From Lysinibacillus cavernae (GTDB lineage Bacteria; Bacillota; Bacilli; Bacillales_A; Planococcaceae), in NCBI RefSeq assembly GCF_009724685.1, contig NZ_WMEF01000002.1, positions 124,001 to 188,000 of the forward strand: DNA of 64,000 nucleotides. Reading direction: 5' to 3'. A program made the translations under genes and the position numbers. Below, in pieces: positions 1-7,860 of this stretch. Within the stretch, counting starts at the first letter, position 1. Each line of letters starts with the position of its first letter. The notes beneath the pieces were generated by a model. It was given only the letters and a program-made list of their open reading frames with translations. It was not told the DNA's origin and searched no databases.

Positions 1-1
1 T

Positions 2-355
2 CCGGAAGTTGATCTGCTGAATGTAAGCCAGCAGTACCGCTTGTTTTTCCATAAAAATACAGATATTATTTTGATTGGCATCCGCGAAAAAGGAATATTT
101 CCTGAATTAGACAGAGTGCTGGCCGAGCCGCCGGTGAAGCTGCACTCTTTGCTGGTTGAATATTTTGAACGACTGCAGAAGAAAAAAATCATACCCAGTC
201 AGGATGCGCGTCTTGCCGCCATGTCTTTTCTCTCGACGTGCTACGGCTTTCAGATGAGCGAGCTGATTCACCAGCAATATCAGTCTCAATTCGTCACCGA
301 GGAAGAGTTCTACAAGTACATTGTCTCATCGTTCGTTAAAGCAATAATGTCTTAG
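2..355 (+). CDS. TetR-family regulator, C-terminal part (cut by window edge)
   Basis: The reading frame is open from base 2 and ends at 355, so only the last ~117 residues are visible. They resemble the all-helical ligand-binding C-terminal half of TetR/AcrR regulators; the DNA-binding helix-turn-helix would lie outside the window. An internal ATG at 41 is not a likely start because the frame continues upstream with sensible sequence. Codons are richer in G and C (CTG, GCC, GAG, CCG) than in the AT-rich genes that follow, which suggests a different origin. Its target is unknown. Confidence 0.65.
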   Translation, partial: PEVDLLNVSQQYRLFFHKNTDIILIGIREKGIFPELDRVLAEPPVKLHSLLVEYFERLQKKKIIPSQDARLAAMSFLSTCYGFQMSELIHQQYQSQFVTEEEFYKYIVSSFVKAIMS

Positions 356-515
356 TCATAAAAAGCCTGTAGCAGAAAATTGTTATGGAGCAAAGAAATT
401 GAAAGATTTTTACTTAAACTAAAGAGGTAGTTTAATTTAACAAAAATCAGTTCGCTTGGAATGGAATAAGGTTTTTTACTTTTTTGACCAATCAGGGATT
501 TAGAGGTGATTAGTG

Positions 516-782
516 ATGACACTCAAATGGTTATGGATATTAGTTATTACGTTTAGCTTACTAGAATGGATTTCAATCCCGTTCATAGGTGCATTTTCAG
601 GAAAACTATATCAATTAGTTGATGGTATATTAATAATTGCTTTTATTATTTACCCATTATTTTTTATTACGTCTCTTTTACTATTACAAAAGGGAATTAA
701 AAAAATTGGTGCAGTAATGTTGCTTATTCCATTAATCGTGTATGCACCCTTGCTAATAGGTCTTCAACCGTTGCTTAAATAA
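516..782 (+). CDS. Small integral membrane protein, unknown function
   Basis: This encodes 88 residues, almost all hydrophobic, with three likely membrane helices (about residues 4-24, 33-56 and 64-84). I chose the ATG at 516 over the GTG at 513 because the AGAGGTGAT ribosome site at 502-510 is better spaced for it. No conserved catalytic motif is visible and no family is recognised. It stands alone, with decayed repeat sequence on both sides. Confidence 0.6.
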   Translation: MTLKWLWILVITFSLLEWISIPFIGAFSGKLYQLVDGILIIAFIIYPLFFITSLLLLQKGIKKIGAVMLLIPLIVYAPLLIGLQPLLK

Positions 783-840
783 TGTATTACATATTGAACT
801 AACAGGTGATTTAGTATAAGAAGAAATATGCTTATGATCT

Positions 841-893
841 TCCACAATCGGGCACTTTTCCTTAATAAGGAACGTCTTTATTCATGGAAAGGG
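841..893. repeat. Dispersed hairpin repeat, copy A
   Basis: This is a degenerate copy of the element seen more completely at 3207-3265 and 5246-5300: ACAATCGGGC, then a CTTTTCCTT/AAGGAA hairpin, then GTCTTT. The T tract after the stem makes it terminator-like. Confidence 0.55.
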
Positions 894-1013
894 CCATATT
901 CTGGAGCAACGGAATTATAATATTATGTTAAAATTAGGAATTGATTGCGAATGGTTTTACCAAAAAGAACAGCGGGTATTAAAGTTGACGGGTATGTTGG
1001 GGGTCTATGAAAA

Positions 1014-1361
1014 ATGAAAAACGAAGAAAGTAAGACAAATAAATACGTGCCAAAAATAAACTACGATGATACAACTAACGGCGAACATGACATTGAATCC
1101 GATATAGTAGTTGGAAATTCACCATGCCCTTGCTGCGAGTTTATTACAATTCCGAAAAATGGCGATGCCCTTGCCTACATTTGCCCCGTATGTTTTTGGG
1201 AGATAGATTTGTTTATTCAAAGTAATGTTGAGGCAAGTGACCAAAACCATGGCTTAACATTGACTGAAGCAAGAAAAAATTATCTTAGTTTTGGGGCAGT
1301 ATTGCCCATGTTAAAGAAGTATTGCAGGCAACCAAAAGAATATGAATATCCAACAAAATGA
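1014..1361 (+). CDS. CPCC-family cysteine-rich protein
   Basis: The 115-residue product carries CPCC (about residues 38-41) and a second CPVC pair (about 57-60), followed by a conserved FWE stretch and an NHGLTLTEARKNY segment. This matches the small cysteine-rich CPCC domain family, which probably binds a metal through the four cysteines; no biochemical role is established for the family. The ribosome site is weak. It sits between repeat fragments and is not in an operon. Confidence 0.7.
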   Translation: MKNEESKTNKYVPKINYDDTTNGEHDIESDIVVGNSPCPCCEFITIPKNGDALAYICPVCFWEIDLFIQSNVEASDQNHGLTLTEARKNYLSFGAVLPMLKKYCRQPKEYEYPTK

Positions 1362-1376
1362 AAAAGCAGATTCTAA

Positions 1377-1490
1377 GTCGATTTGAGTGGAAGACGGCGA
1401 CTACGGGAGGATCAGCGGGACTGGCGAATCAACCAACGGAAGCGAAGCAAACGGGTTGTTCACCGCACGCCCTCCGGAACGGAAATCAAC
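1377..1490 (+). repeat. GC-rich Bacillaceae-type intergenic repeat, degenerate
   Basis: The stretch contains GGAAGACGGCGACTACGGGA and then GATCAGCGGGACTGG, plus a stem of GGAACGG type near the end. It is far richer in GC than its surroundings. It resembles the 'GGCGACTCCTGCGGGA' dispersed repeat found in many Bacillaceae genomes (from memory, not searched). A related copy in opposite orientation lies near 28670-28790. Confidence 0.45.
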
Positions 1491-1532
1491 GATTTTACAC
1501 TGTTCAAGAATCGGGCTCTTTTCTGAAATTGA

Positions 1533-1699
1533 AGTGACCCCAAAAAGTTAGACATTATATTAAGTTAAGCTGCGGATTGAATTCGGTACTGTATCGGACT
1601 CAATCCTTTTAATTTTCCTTTGATACGTTTGTGATTGTAGTATTCGATATACAGTTCAAGCTCACGCTTGAAGTGAACCATACTCTCAAATTCTTGTAC
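1533..1699 (-). mobile_element. IS3-family insertion sequence, right-end remnant
   Basis: Read on the minus strand, 1699-1565 encodes the last ~44 residues of an IS3-family OrfB transposase: a [19 protein letters not shown] block followed by QYR and a stop at 1565-1567. The sequence between the stop and 1533 ends in TGACCCCAAAAAGTTAGACA, which looks like the terminal inverted repeat of IS150-type members. The rest of the transposase, including the DDE catalytic core, is absent, so this is a dead fragment. Confidence 0.8.
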
Positions 1700-2137
1700 C
1701 AAAGGTTTATTCCATTACAAATAGTATTGTGGTCTCGTAGAGGCAGCGTAATTAATTCTTTCATCGAACTATTAAATGAAGGATGACACGGAGAAGCCAG
1801 CAAAATAACTAAACTCAGACTATGAGTCTCCGGAGCATGGGAGGCATAAGTAACGCAGAGATCCATTGTGCATCACATAGTAGATTAAAAACCCCATTAT
1901 TTCCATTAGTTTTAGCGAAGCGTACACTCGGATTGTAAATTATAACTATAAATTAAAAAATACTGTTCATAAATCAAGTGGAAAAATATTTTTTCTTCAT
2001 CACGAAGTGGTGGAAACCGTTGATACATCAATGTTTATAGAGAGATTTTAGTTCAATAAGATAAAATGAAGAACAGAAGGAAAAAAATACATAAATAGAG
2101 AAATTATCTGTTAAAGATATTGGAAGGGGTCGAAAGA
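1700..2137. other. Intergenic stretch, no gene recognised
   Basis: The region is AT-rich after about 1870. I see no convincing gene, terminator or RNA in it. An open frame on the minus strand at 1609-1866 overlaps the transposase remnant in another frame and looks like chance. Confidence 0.5.
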
Positions 2138-2557
2138 ATGAACGAAAAGTTGCTAAGGGTAGGAACTACTTATATTCCAGTAATTAATGTAGAAAAATCT
2201 TATGAATGGTATGTAAACAAATTGGGTGCAGAGTTAAGCTATAAAGACGAAGACAAAGCAATTCTTAATTTTGCAAACCAAAGTATTTTTCTTGTTAAAT
2301 CTAAAGAAAATCAAAGTTCTAACTTCTATGATTATTATGGGGTAGAACGTTTTTCTATAACATTTGAAGTTAATGGACTAACTGCATTAGAGGAAATTCA
2401 TAAAGATTTTATCGATAAAGAAATAAGTGTTGGAGAAATTGAAAATAGAGGACACGTAGGAAGGAACTTTGTTTTCTATGATTTAGATGGTAATAAATTT
2501 GATGTGTGGAGTGAATTAAGTCCCCTTTTCAAAGAAAAATATCTTATCACTCAATAG
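2138..2557 (+). CDS. VOC-family (glyoxalase/bleomycin-resistance fold) protein
   Basis: The 139-residue product begins with the typical 'TTYIPVINVEKSYEWYVNKL' opening and ends with GRNFVFYDLDGNKFDVW, the two halves of a vicinal-oxygen-chelate fold. Such proteins bind a metal or a small ligand; some confer resistance or act as dioxygenases, but the substrate here cannot be read. A frame extension starts at TTG 2120, but GGAAGGGG at 2122-2129 is well placed for ATG 2138. No operon partner is present. Confidence 0.75.
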   Translation: MNEKLLRVGTTYIPVINVEKSYEWYVNKLGAELSYKDEDKAILNFANQSIFLVKSKENQSSNFYDYYGVERFSITFEVNGLTALEEIHKDFIDKEISVGEIENRGHVGRNFVFYDLDGNKFDVWSELSPLFKEKYLITQ

Positions 2558-2621
2558 AAAGAACTGTTTTTTTCTTGAAATAATGGTGCTTTACTTCAAT
2601 ATGGAGTAGAGCCTTTTTCTA

Positions 2622-2706
2622 CTTAAACTAACGAGTGCGTTAATTAAAGATCATTGCACTTTGAGTTGCATATGCAGCTCTTTTTCTTTTTGAACTAACG
2701 GAGCAG
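2622..2706. repeat. Dispersed 'AACTAACGRG' repeat
   Basis: CTTAAACTAACGAGTGCGTT at the left and TTTTTGAACTAACGGAGCAG at the right bracket a GCACTTTGAGTTGCATATGC core. Shorter relatives occur near 412-440 and 793-830. This looks like a Bacillaceae dispersed intergenic repeat rather than a gene. Confidence 0.45.
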
Positions 2707-2760
2707 ATATGACATCGGGACTTGTTCATTATTTAGGGATAAAAAGTGAAAGTGGTCATC

Positions 2761-3171
2761 TTGAACAGCAAGAGCGTCAATTCTCAAGAATGGGAGGGAT
2801 AGTCTTTCTATACCGTTGCAGCATTTAGTTGGCAATTGCCATAACAGTTAAATGAGTTTCAACAAGAGGCAAAAGAAAACGATTGGTCTTCAACATTTAT
2901 TAGAGAAAAAGAGGCACTAGGTTTCTCAATAAATACGCCTTATATTTCAATCCATGATTTAGACGGTGAGTATGAACAATTTTTAGACTTACTACATATG
3001 AGTATTTCCCCTGATCACCAGAATGCTTTTAACAAGATGAAAGATATCAAGTTAGAGGATGTAGAAATATTAGGGGTGGTCGTTTATGGAACGAAGGATG
3101 AATTAAAAGAAATCCTTGAGAGTCCTAACATTAAAGCTTTTTCACTTGGAGGAGTCATTGAAAATTATTAG
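2761..3171 (+). pseudogene. Broken anti-sigma factor, C-terminal (Sigma_reg_C-like) domain
   Basis: One frame (codons starting at 2761) encodes recognisable protein interrupted by in-frame stops at 2800-2802 and 2842-2844. After the second stop it runs unbroken to TAG 3169-3171 with segments such as NTPYISIHDLDGEYEQFLDL and DVEILGVVVYGTKDELKEI. These resemble the C-terminal regulatory domain of YhdL-type anti-sigma proteins. The N-terminal sigma-binding and membrane parts are missing. I infer decay of an ECF sigma/anti-sigma locus whose sigma gene is gone. Confidence 0.6.
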
Positions 3172-3206
3172 GATGAAATAAATAATATTGTTTTGCATTA
3201 TCGAGT

Positions 3207-3265
3207 ATTCTACAATTGGGCGCTTTCCTTGAATTAAGGAAAGTGCTTTTTTCCATTTAAGAGCC
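3207..3265. repeat. Dispersed hairpin repeat, copy C
   Basis: TACAATTGGGCGCTTTCCTT, a four-base loop, AAGGAAAGTGC and a T6 run, then CCATTTAAGAGC. The GCRCTTTCCTT/AAGGAAAGTGC stem followed by T residues would act as a rho-independent terminator. Confidence 0.65.
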
Positions 3266-3399
3266 AGATTGTGGAAGAACGTTTTCAATAAAATTGGATA
3301 TTATTGTTGAATTATAGAGTAATATATTATGAAGTTCCTCATTTAAACGAAGGGAGCAATTTAGTTGAAGAATCTATGGTTCATACAGTGATAATTGTA

Positions 3400-3429
3400 A
3401 AAGAGGCTTATTTTGTTGACTAGCCTCTT
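3400..3429. terminator. Hairpin terminator downstream of the DUF3021 gene
   Basis: AAGAGGCT and AGCCTCTT pair across a 13-base loop, just past the 3' end of the minus-strand operon (stop at 3457). Confidence 0.5.
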
Positions 3430-3456
3430 GATTTATTGAATTTCTATCAAAGAATA

Positions 3457-3894
3457 CTATTGATTATTACTACTGTCTGTATGCTCAATGATTTTCTTCT
3501 TCATTTTTTTTACTTCCGATTGACTATAAAAATAAAATATCAGCCAAACTAGTGCAAAAATTAATATATTAAATAGCAACAATAGGATCGTTAGTTTTAT
3601 CGAAAATGTCGGAATCCACTTTAAAGAAAAAGCAACAACTATAAAGGTACCTATAGCTATAAAAAAATGACAAGCACTTTGTTGTAAGAATGTTAAACGT
3701 TCTATTCTATAGATGTATGAAGGGAGTATACAAGCAATTCCAACAATAATTGATCCTACTACTTGTTGAGGAAAAGTAGCCATAACAGCATCTAAAAACA
3801 AATCTCCTTTAATCCAATATCCAATAAGATTAACAATAACAAAAACTGTACATCCCATACTTATACCGAATCCTAAACTCTTGAAAATGTTCAT
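3457..3894 (-). CDS. DUF3021 family membrane protein, probable partner of the LytTR regulator
   Basis: The 145-residue product has four likely membrane helices (about residues 8-28, 43-60, 76-95 and 102-124) and a charged C-terminal tail, the usual layout of DUF3021 proteins. It follows the LytTR gene by four bases on the same strand. In the family, such LytTR plus membrane-protein pairs form 'LytTR regulatory systems', where the membrane protein restrains the DNA-binding partner. That role is inferred here from context. The signal it senses is unknown. Confidence 0.75.
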   Translation of the reverse strand: MNIFKSLGFGISMGCTVFVIVNLIGYWIKGDLFLDAVMATFPQQVVGSIIVGIACILPSYIYRIERLTFLQQSACHFFIAIGTFIVVAFSLKWIPTFSIKLTILLLLFNILIFALVWLIFYFYSQSEVKKMKKKIIEHTDSSNNQ

Positions 3895-3898
3895 GTAA

Positions 3899-4339
3899 CT
3901 ATACCCCCAAACGCTCTTTAAATGTTTTTTTATAATTACGAGAAATCACTTCTTTTATTCCTAAAATAAGCTCGATTTCCATTGTTCCATTAAAGGAAGC
4001 TTCAATATTTCTGATTTTTCTAGGATTAATTATTGCAGATTTAGAAATCCGGATAAAATCATCACCTAGCTGCTGTTCTAACTCATATAAAGGTTTACTC
4101 ATAATAACACGATTACCATCGTCGCTATATAGTACTAATTCTTTTCCTTCTGTTCTAATAACAATTACAGTATGAGGTTCGATAATATGTATTTTATTGT
4201 TTGCAGTCCCTGTTAAAATTTGTTCATTTTCTTGTTGCAAGAGTGAGATTGCAGCCTGAATAGCTGGTGTTAATTTGGACACGCAGATTGTTATATAGGG
4301 TTCATCGATTTGTGTATCAATTTTTATTTCTATCTTCAT
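3899..4339 (-). CDS. Stand-alone LytTR-domain DNA-binding regulator
   Basis: The 146-residue product has an N-terminal ~45-residue segment and then a LytTR domain with the typical NNKIHIIEPHTVIVIRTEGK opening, a LYELEQQLGDDFIRISKSA core and NPRKIRNIE. There is no receiver domain, so phosphorylation is not the input. GTG 4348 could extend the frame, but GAGGTGA overlaps it and suits ATG 4339. It is cotranscribed with the DUF3021 membrane gene. It probably activates its own operon; I could not define the binding repeats. Confidence 0.8.
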   Translation of the reverse strand: MKIEIKIDTQIDEPYITICVSKLTPAIQAAISLLQQENEQILTGTANNKIHIIEPHTVIVIRTEGKELVLYSDDGNRVIMSKPLYELEQQLGDDFIRISKSAIINPRKIRNIEASFNGTMEIELILGIKEVISRNYKKTFKERLGV

Positions 4340-4527
4340 CTCTATCACCTCTCCCTAAAAATATAGCATAAATTACGATTCGAATAATGCAGGTTATATG
4401 TAATAAAATGCATTTCACCTAACAATAAAGACATGTTACTCGTAAAGCATTGTTGCTAAACTTTTATGTCGTTATATTTGGCTTTAACAAAAGTAATTTA
4501 AAAATATAACTCAAGGAGGCAGCGAGT

Positions 4528-5157
4528 ATGAACGAGATTACAACGCTAAAAGACCGAATTAAGACGGGATGGATATTAGTAAGCATATCAAGTATGCTTA
4601 CAATATGTGTTATTTATTGGTATATAAATAATCCTAAGAGGTTTATTGAGAATGGATTGGGCTATTCACCGGAAATGTTACTTAATATCCCTATGTGGTT
4701 TTTCACTTTATTAATTGTTATAGGGTATATTTCCTATACAATGATTGCAATACCTTATGTGAAAAGAAATTTATTATCATTTTCTTTGCTTAAATTAATT
4801 GGTATATGGGCTGCTATTGTAAGTGGAATAGTAGAAGAAGTAGTATTTAGACATTTGCTCATGGATTATCTATTATCTATTGGATTTTCAAATATTTCAC
4901 AAGTGTTAGTCTCAGGAATTACATTTGGGATTGTTCACGGTGCATGGGTATTATTGCGAGGAGAGATAAAAATTGCACTTCCAGCAATTCTTTCAACTAC
5001 AATCTTAGGTTGTCTTCTTGCTATGCTCTATATTTATACTGGAAGGAGCACCCTTGCACCAATTATAGCTCATGTTTTAATCAATATGATAATAGAGCCA
5101 TGGTTAATGTTATCTGCCATTTCAGGGAAATGGCAAATAAATAAAAGTTTAAAGTAA
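4528..5157 (+). CDS. CPBP-family intramembrane glutamic protease (Abi-type)
   Basis: The 209-residue membrane protein has six likely helices. It carries the CPBP signature: EEVVFRH (E103-E104, R108), FGIVHG (H137) and a later AHVLINM (His near 181, Asn near 185), which form the catalytic centre of Rce1-like intramembrane proteases. In bacteria these serve in bacteriocin self-immunity or peptide maturation; no bacteriocin gene is visible nearby. The start is supported by AAGGAGGCAG eight bases upstream. A shadow frame at 4944-5144 is not a gene. Confidence 0.8.
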   Translation: MNEITTLKDRIKTGWILVSISSMLTICVIYWYINNPKRFIENGLGYSPEMLLNIPMWFFTLLIVIGYISYTMIAIPYVKRNLLSFSLLKLIGIWAAIVSGIVEEVVFRHLLMDYLLSIGFSNISQVLVSGITFGIVHGAWVLLRGEIKIALPAILSTTILGCLLAMLYIYTGRSTLAPIIAHVLINMIIEPWLMLSAISGKWQINKSLK

Positions 5158-5245
5158 TAATTGAGGGGATGTTGAATAATTTCGCCTCGAAATTAAATAA
5201 CTGGTGTTACCTTTAACAAGCAAAAGACTAATCACCGACTTGATA

Positions 5246-5300
5246 TTCAACAATCAGGCGCTTTCCTGGAATAAGGAAAGTGCTTTTTTCATTCAAATAG
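5246..5300. repeat. Dispersed hairpin repeat, copy D
   Basis: TTCAACAATCAGGCGCTTTC, loop, AAGGAAAGTGC, T6, then CATTCAAATAGC. It has the same layout as the copies at 3207 and 6950 and lies where a terminator for the CPBP gene would be expected. Confidence 0.65.
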
Positions 5301-5363
5301 CAACTATATAAAATATCCCTAAAGTGGTATTATTAGGATATATATTGTTTGGGAGGCGTAACA

Positions 5364-5780
5364 ATGAAATTAAATATGATTTTAAGTGTTATATCTATTT
5401 TTTTATTGCTAACCCTAAGTGCCTGTTCACAAGATGAAAAAGAATATCATTTTTATGGAACAGGTAATAACTGGGTTGTAAAATACGAAACTGAAATAAG
5501 TGAAGGCAAAGAATGGGCTGATTTTTCATTTGAATATATTGGAGAAGAAGATGCACCAGCAATCTTTGGATATAACTTAAAAAGTAAGTGGTTTGAATTA
5601 ACAAGCAAAGAAGAAAGATTCAATCATCAAGATAAAACTATTAATTCTGGTAATAGTGAGTGTACAGGACCTCCAACAAACAATGAAAGTTGTGCAGTAA
5701 TTATTGAAGAAGATGAACAAATGGAAGCAAAAATAGAGTGGAACGGCAAATCTGAAGTTATTTTATTGAATAGAAAATAA
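5364..5780 (+). CDS. Putative lipoprotein, unknown function
   Basis: The 138-residue product starts with a lipoprotein signal peptide: a positive start, a hydrophobic stretch and an LSAC lipobox near residue 21. The mature part is acidic, with about 117 residues and four cysteines, two close together (ECTG and SCAV) that could pair outside the cell. It is probably anchored on the outer face of the membrane. TTG 5349 is in frame, but GGGAGGCG supports ATG 5364. No family is recognised. Confidence 0.65.
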   Translation: MKLNMILSVISIFLLLTLSACSQDEKEYHFYGTGNNWVVKYETEISEGKEWADFSFEYIGEEDAPAIFGYNLKSKWFELTSKEERFNHQDKTINSGNSECTGPPTNNESCAVIIEEDEQMEAKIEWNGKSEVILLNRK

Positions 5781-6439
5781 AGCTAAAGGCTGTGAAGTAT
5801 GCTAATAACGTATACATAAACAAACCTAATAAACGTTCTCAATTGAAATTTTGGAAAGAAACCGAAATTCGAGAAATGCTGTTAAACCAACATTTCTTGG
5901 ATTTTCCTTTGAATATTGTTTATACAGCTTTTTATGCAAATATAGAAACATGTCTACTATAGTGCTTTTCAAAATTATTCAGAGTGTGTTAGCTGAATAA
6001 AAATCAGTAAATTTGACGCTTTAAACCTGCATTATTTAATCATCCCTATACTTTAATTACAGGGGCTTTAGTTGAAAACGAACTTCAACAATCGTGCGCA
6101 TTTCTTTAATAAGGAATGCGTCTTTACGTAGTAGTTCGAGCGATAGAATATGTGACAATAAAGAAGACTAATAATGTTCCACGCTGGTTAGTACTGGGAT
6201 CTTATGGAATAGCTGTGCTAACAGCTATTGGCATGACATACTGGATAATTTAAATACTTAGAATTTATTTAAACATAAGGCTCGGTTAAATTTAAATGTT
6301 GTTTTTATCTAGTAAATATGAACTCTCACAATCGATTTTTCCTTCTTTTTACAAAGGTCTTTTTGTGGTATTAATATATTTGAAACTAAATCGTTAAAGT
6401 AGTCGTATAAGGTATTTTTGATTAGAGGAGGTCGGAAAA
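5781..6439. other. Decayed intergenic region with repeat copy E and gene fragments
   Basis: Copy E of the hairpin repeat lies at 6083-6132. It is followed by a short frame (GTG 6152 to TAA 6251-6253) encoding a hydrophobic tail, PRWLVLGSYGIAVLTAIGMT, probably the end of a lost membrane protein. Another open stretch at about 5787-5961 has no recognisable domain. No intact gene is seen. Confidence 0.45.
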
Positions 6440-6595
6440 ATGGATTATACTAAAATCTATAATGAGGAACTGATTGCCTTAGTAAAAGAGAAAATAAAGT
6501 CCGTCGGTGAAATTAAAGCGGTGAAGTTTGTGAGAGAACAAACAGATATATCCTTAATACAGGCAAAAAAATTTGTAGATTTTTGTAAAGAATAG
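6440..6595 (+). CDS. 51-residue protein resembling the ribosomal L7/L12 C-terminal fold
   Basis: ATG 6440 follows a strong AGAGGAGGTCGG site (6424-6435) and the frame ends at TAG 6593-6595. The segment VKFVREQTDISLIQAKKFVD has the pattern of the bL12 C-terminal domain, where an alpha helix, Leu-xx-Ala-Lys and Val repeat. Such short bL12-like proteins occur in Bacillus genomes without known function. A terminator follows within ten bases, so it is a complete single-gene unit. Confidence 0.65.
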   Translation: MDYTKIYNEELIALVKEKIKSVGEIKAVKFVREQTDISLIQAKKFVDFCKE

Positions 6596-6601
6596 ACATA
6601 A

Positions 6602-6636
6602 AAATTAGAGTCACTAAACTGTGGCTCTAATTTTTA
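6602..6636 (+). terminator. Rho-independent terminator after the small L12-like gene
   Basis: TTAGAGTCAC pairs with GTGGCTCTAA (one wobble) and is followed by a T5 run. A second hairpin, GACAG...CTGTC with a T7 run, lies at about 6667-6708. Confidence 0.75.
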
Positions 6637-6949
6637 TTAAAAGTATCTTCAATAAATAATAAACTTTGACAGACGTAAACTACGATATGTTTCTGTCATT
6701 TTTTTGTGCTTTCATTGCTATGACTATCTACAAATAAAAAGCGAGCTTAATTATCGAGGTATTTAGAATCAACGCCTTTAAAACGATTTATCTAATGTTT
6801 TAAACGTGAATGTAGTCCGTTCACAATAAAAAATGGTTTAAAAAAAGAAAAAGAGATTTTATTAAACGAGAAAATTGTTAGTATATATACTACCTAAAAA
6901 TAGATATAGAAATATATGAGAAAACGCTATTAATAATAAAAAATAGTTA

Positions 6950-7010
6950 TTCAACAATCGGACACTTACCTTGAACAAGGAAAGCGTCTTTTTCCATTAA
7001 AGGGCGATAT
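6950..7010. repeat. Dispersed hairpin repeat, copy F
   Basis: TTCAACAATCGGACACTTAC, then CTTGAACAAGGAAAGCGTC, a T5 run and CCATTAAAGGGCGATAT. It keeps the full 5' TTCAACAATCGG and 3' CCATTAAAGGGC boundaries. Confidence 0.6.
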
Positions 7011-7196
7011 AATTGATAACCTTTTTGGAGAGTGTCACATGATCATCAAGCTAATGAACGGAATTTCCCCAAAATGAAAAAACGTTATTCTTTTAGTAAA
7101 ACATTTACATATGAATGGAAAGAATTTTAATCCTAAATCCATTAATGAATACCCTACTTTTGGCAGGACTTCCTTGAACACTGCCCCATAAAAGTC

Positions 7197-7241
7197 AAAC
7201 CCACGCATTTTAGTCAATCTTTTTTCAAAATTCGTGGGTTT
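7197..7241 (-). terminator. Hairpin downstream of the DUF3888 gene
   Basis: AAACCCACG at 7197-7205 pairs with CGTGGGTTT at 7233-7241, and inner ATTTT/AAAAT extend it. It lies about 65 bases past the stop of the minus-strand gene at 7307 and probably ends that transcript. Confidence 0.55.
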
Positions 7242-7306
7242 TATAGAATATTTTGAAGTACTCAAAATACGGTTTTCTCGCTCCTGATGTAATTTTTTCA
7301 ATATAA

Positions 7307-7723
7307 TTACTCAGATGGATATTTATATGTCTTTAGGTGAGTGTGATTTATCAATTTAACCTCAGGTCCATAAGATATTTCATAGGTCATTCTATCCTTA
7401 CCAATGGGATTATACTGAACGCCTGTAGGTTCAATTTCAAATGTAATTTGCAATATAAAGCCACGGAAATCATTTACTCTTCTAGTTTCGATAACTTCAA
7501 TTTTCCAAGGAGTAACCTGGGGCGGAAAATCCTTAAAAATCTTCGGATAATAATAGCTACTCAAATCTTTTTCAATATAGGGAGTAAGCATGAGCATGAG
7601 CATATCCTGCATTCTAAGTTCGTTAAAGTCTTGAGTGGGTTCATTTATCCCAAACCCTGTCTTTGGAAGTAAAAATAAAACAAAAATCAGTGATATTATT
7701 AAAGAATATAATCCCTTTTTCAT
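7307..7723 (-). CDS. DUF3888-domain exported protein
   Basis: The 138-residue product opens with an export signal (MKKGLYSLIISLIFVLFLL) and continues with QDMLMLMLTPYIEKDLSSYY, the hallmark of DUF3888 proteins of Bacillus, and a beta-rich second half. The family is of unknown function and its members are secreted or membrane-held. The frame on the opposite strand (7337-7672) is a shadow. It has its own downstream hairpin and no operon partner. Confidence 0.7.
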   Translation of the reverse strand: MKKGLYSLIISLIFVLFLLPKTGFGINEPTQDFNELRMQDMLMLMLTPYIEKDLSSYYYPKIFKDFPPQVTPWKIEVIETRRVNDFRGFILQITFEIEPTGVQYNPIGKDRMTYEISYGPEVKLINHTHLKTYKYPSE

Positions 7724-7860
7724 ATATAATAAACCTCTTTAAATTTTTTATATACTTATTATTAAGAAATCCTTTAAAAGTATGTAGTTAATATATATAA
7801 AATTTTTTAGAGATAGGCAATATTATCCGAATTGAATATTACTATAAATTCCTCTGTAAA

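Larger units (their letters stand above)
6596..7306. other. Gene-poor stretch with terminators and repeat copy F
   Basis: Besides two terminators near its left end, this stretch holds repeat copy F (6950-7010: TCAACAATCGGACACTTACC, loop, AAGGAAAGCGTC, T5, CCATTAAAGGGC) and a hairpin at 7197-7241. An open minus-strand frame at 7035-7301 runs through that hairpin and is unlikely to be a gene. Confidence 0.5.

Noticed and set aside
1609-1866. Minus-strand frame of 85 codons
   Set aside because: It overlaps the IS3 transposase remnant in the wrong frame and has no domain or ribosome site.
7035-7301. Open minus-strand frame of 88 codons after the DUF3888 gene
   Set aside because: It runs through a strong terminator-like hairpin at 7197-7241, has no clear ribosome site and shows no recognisable domain.
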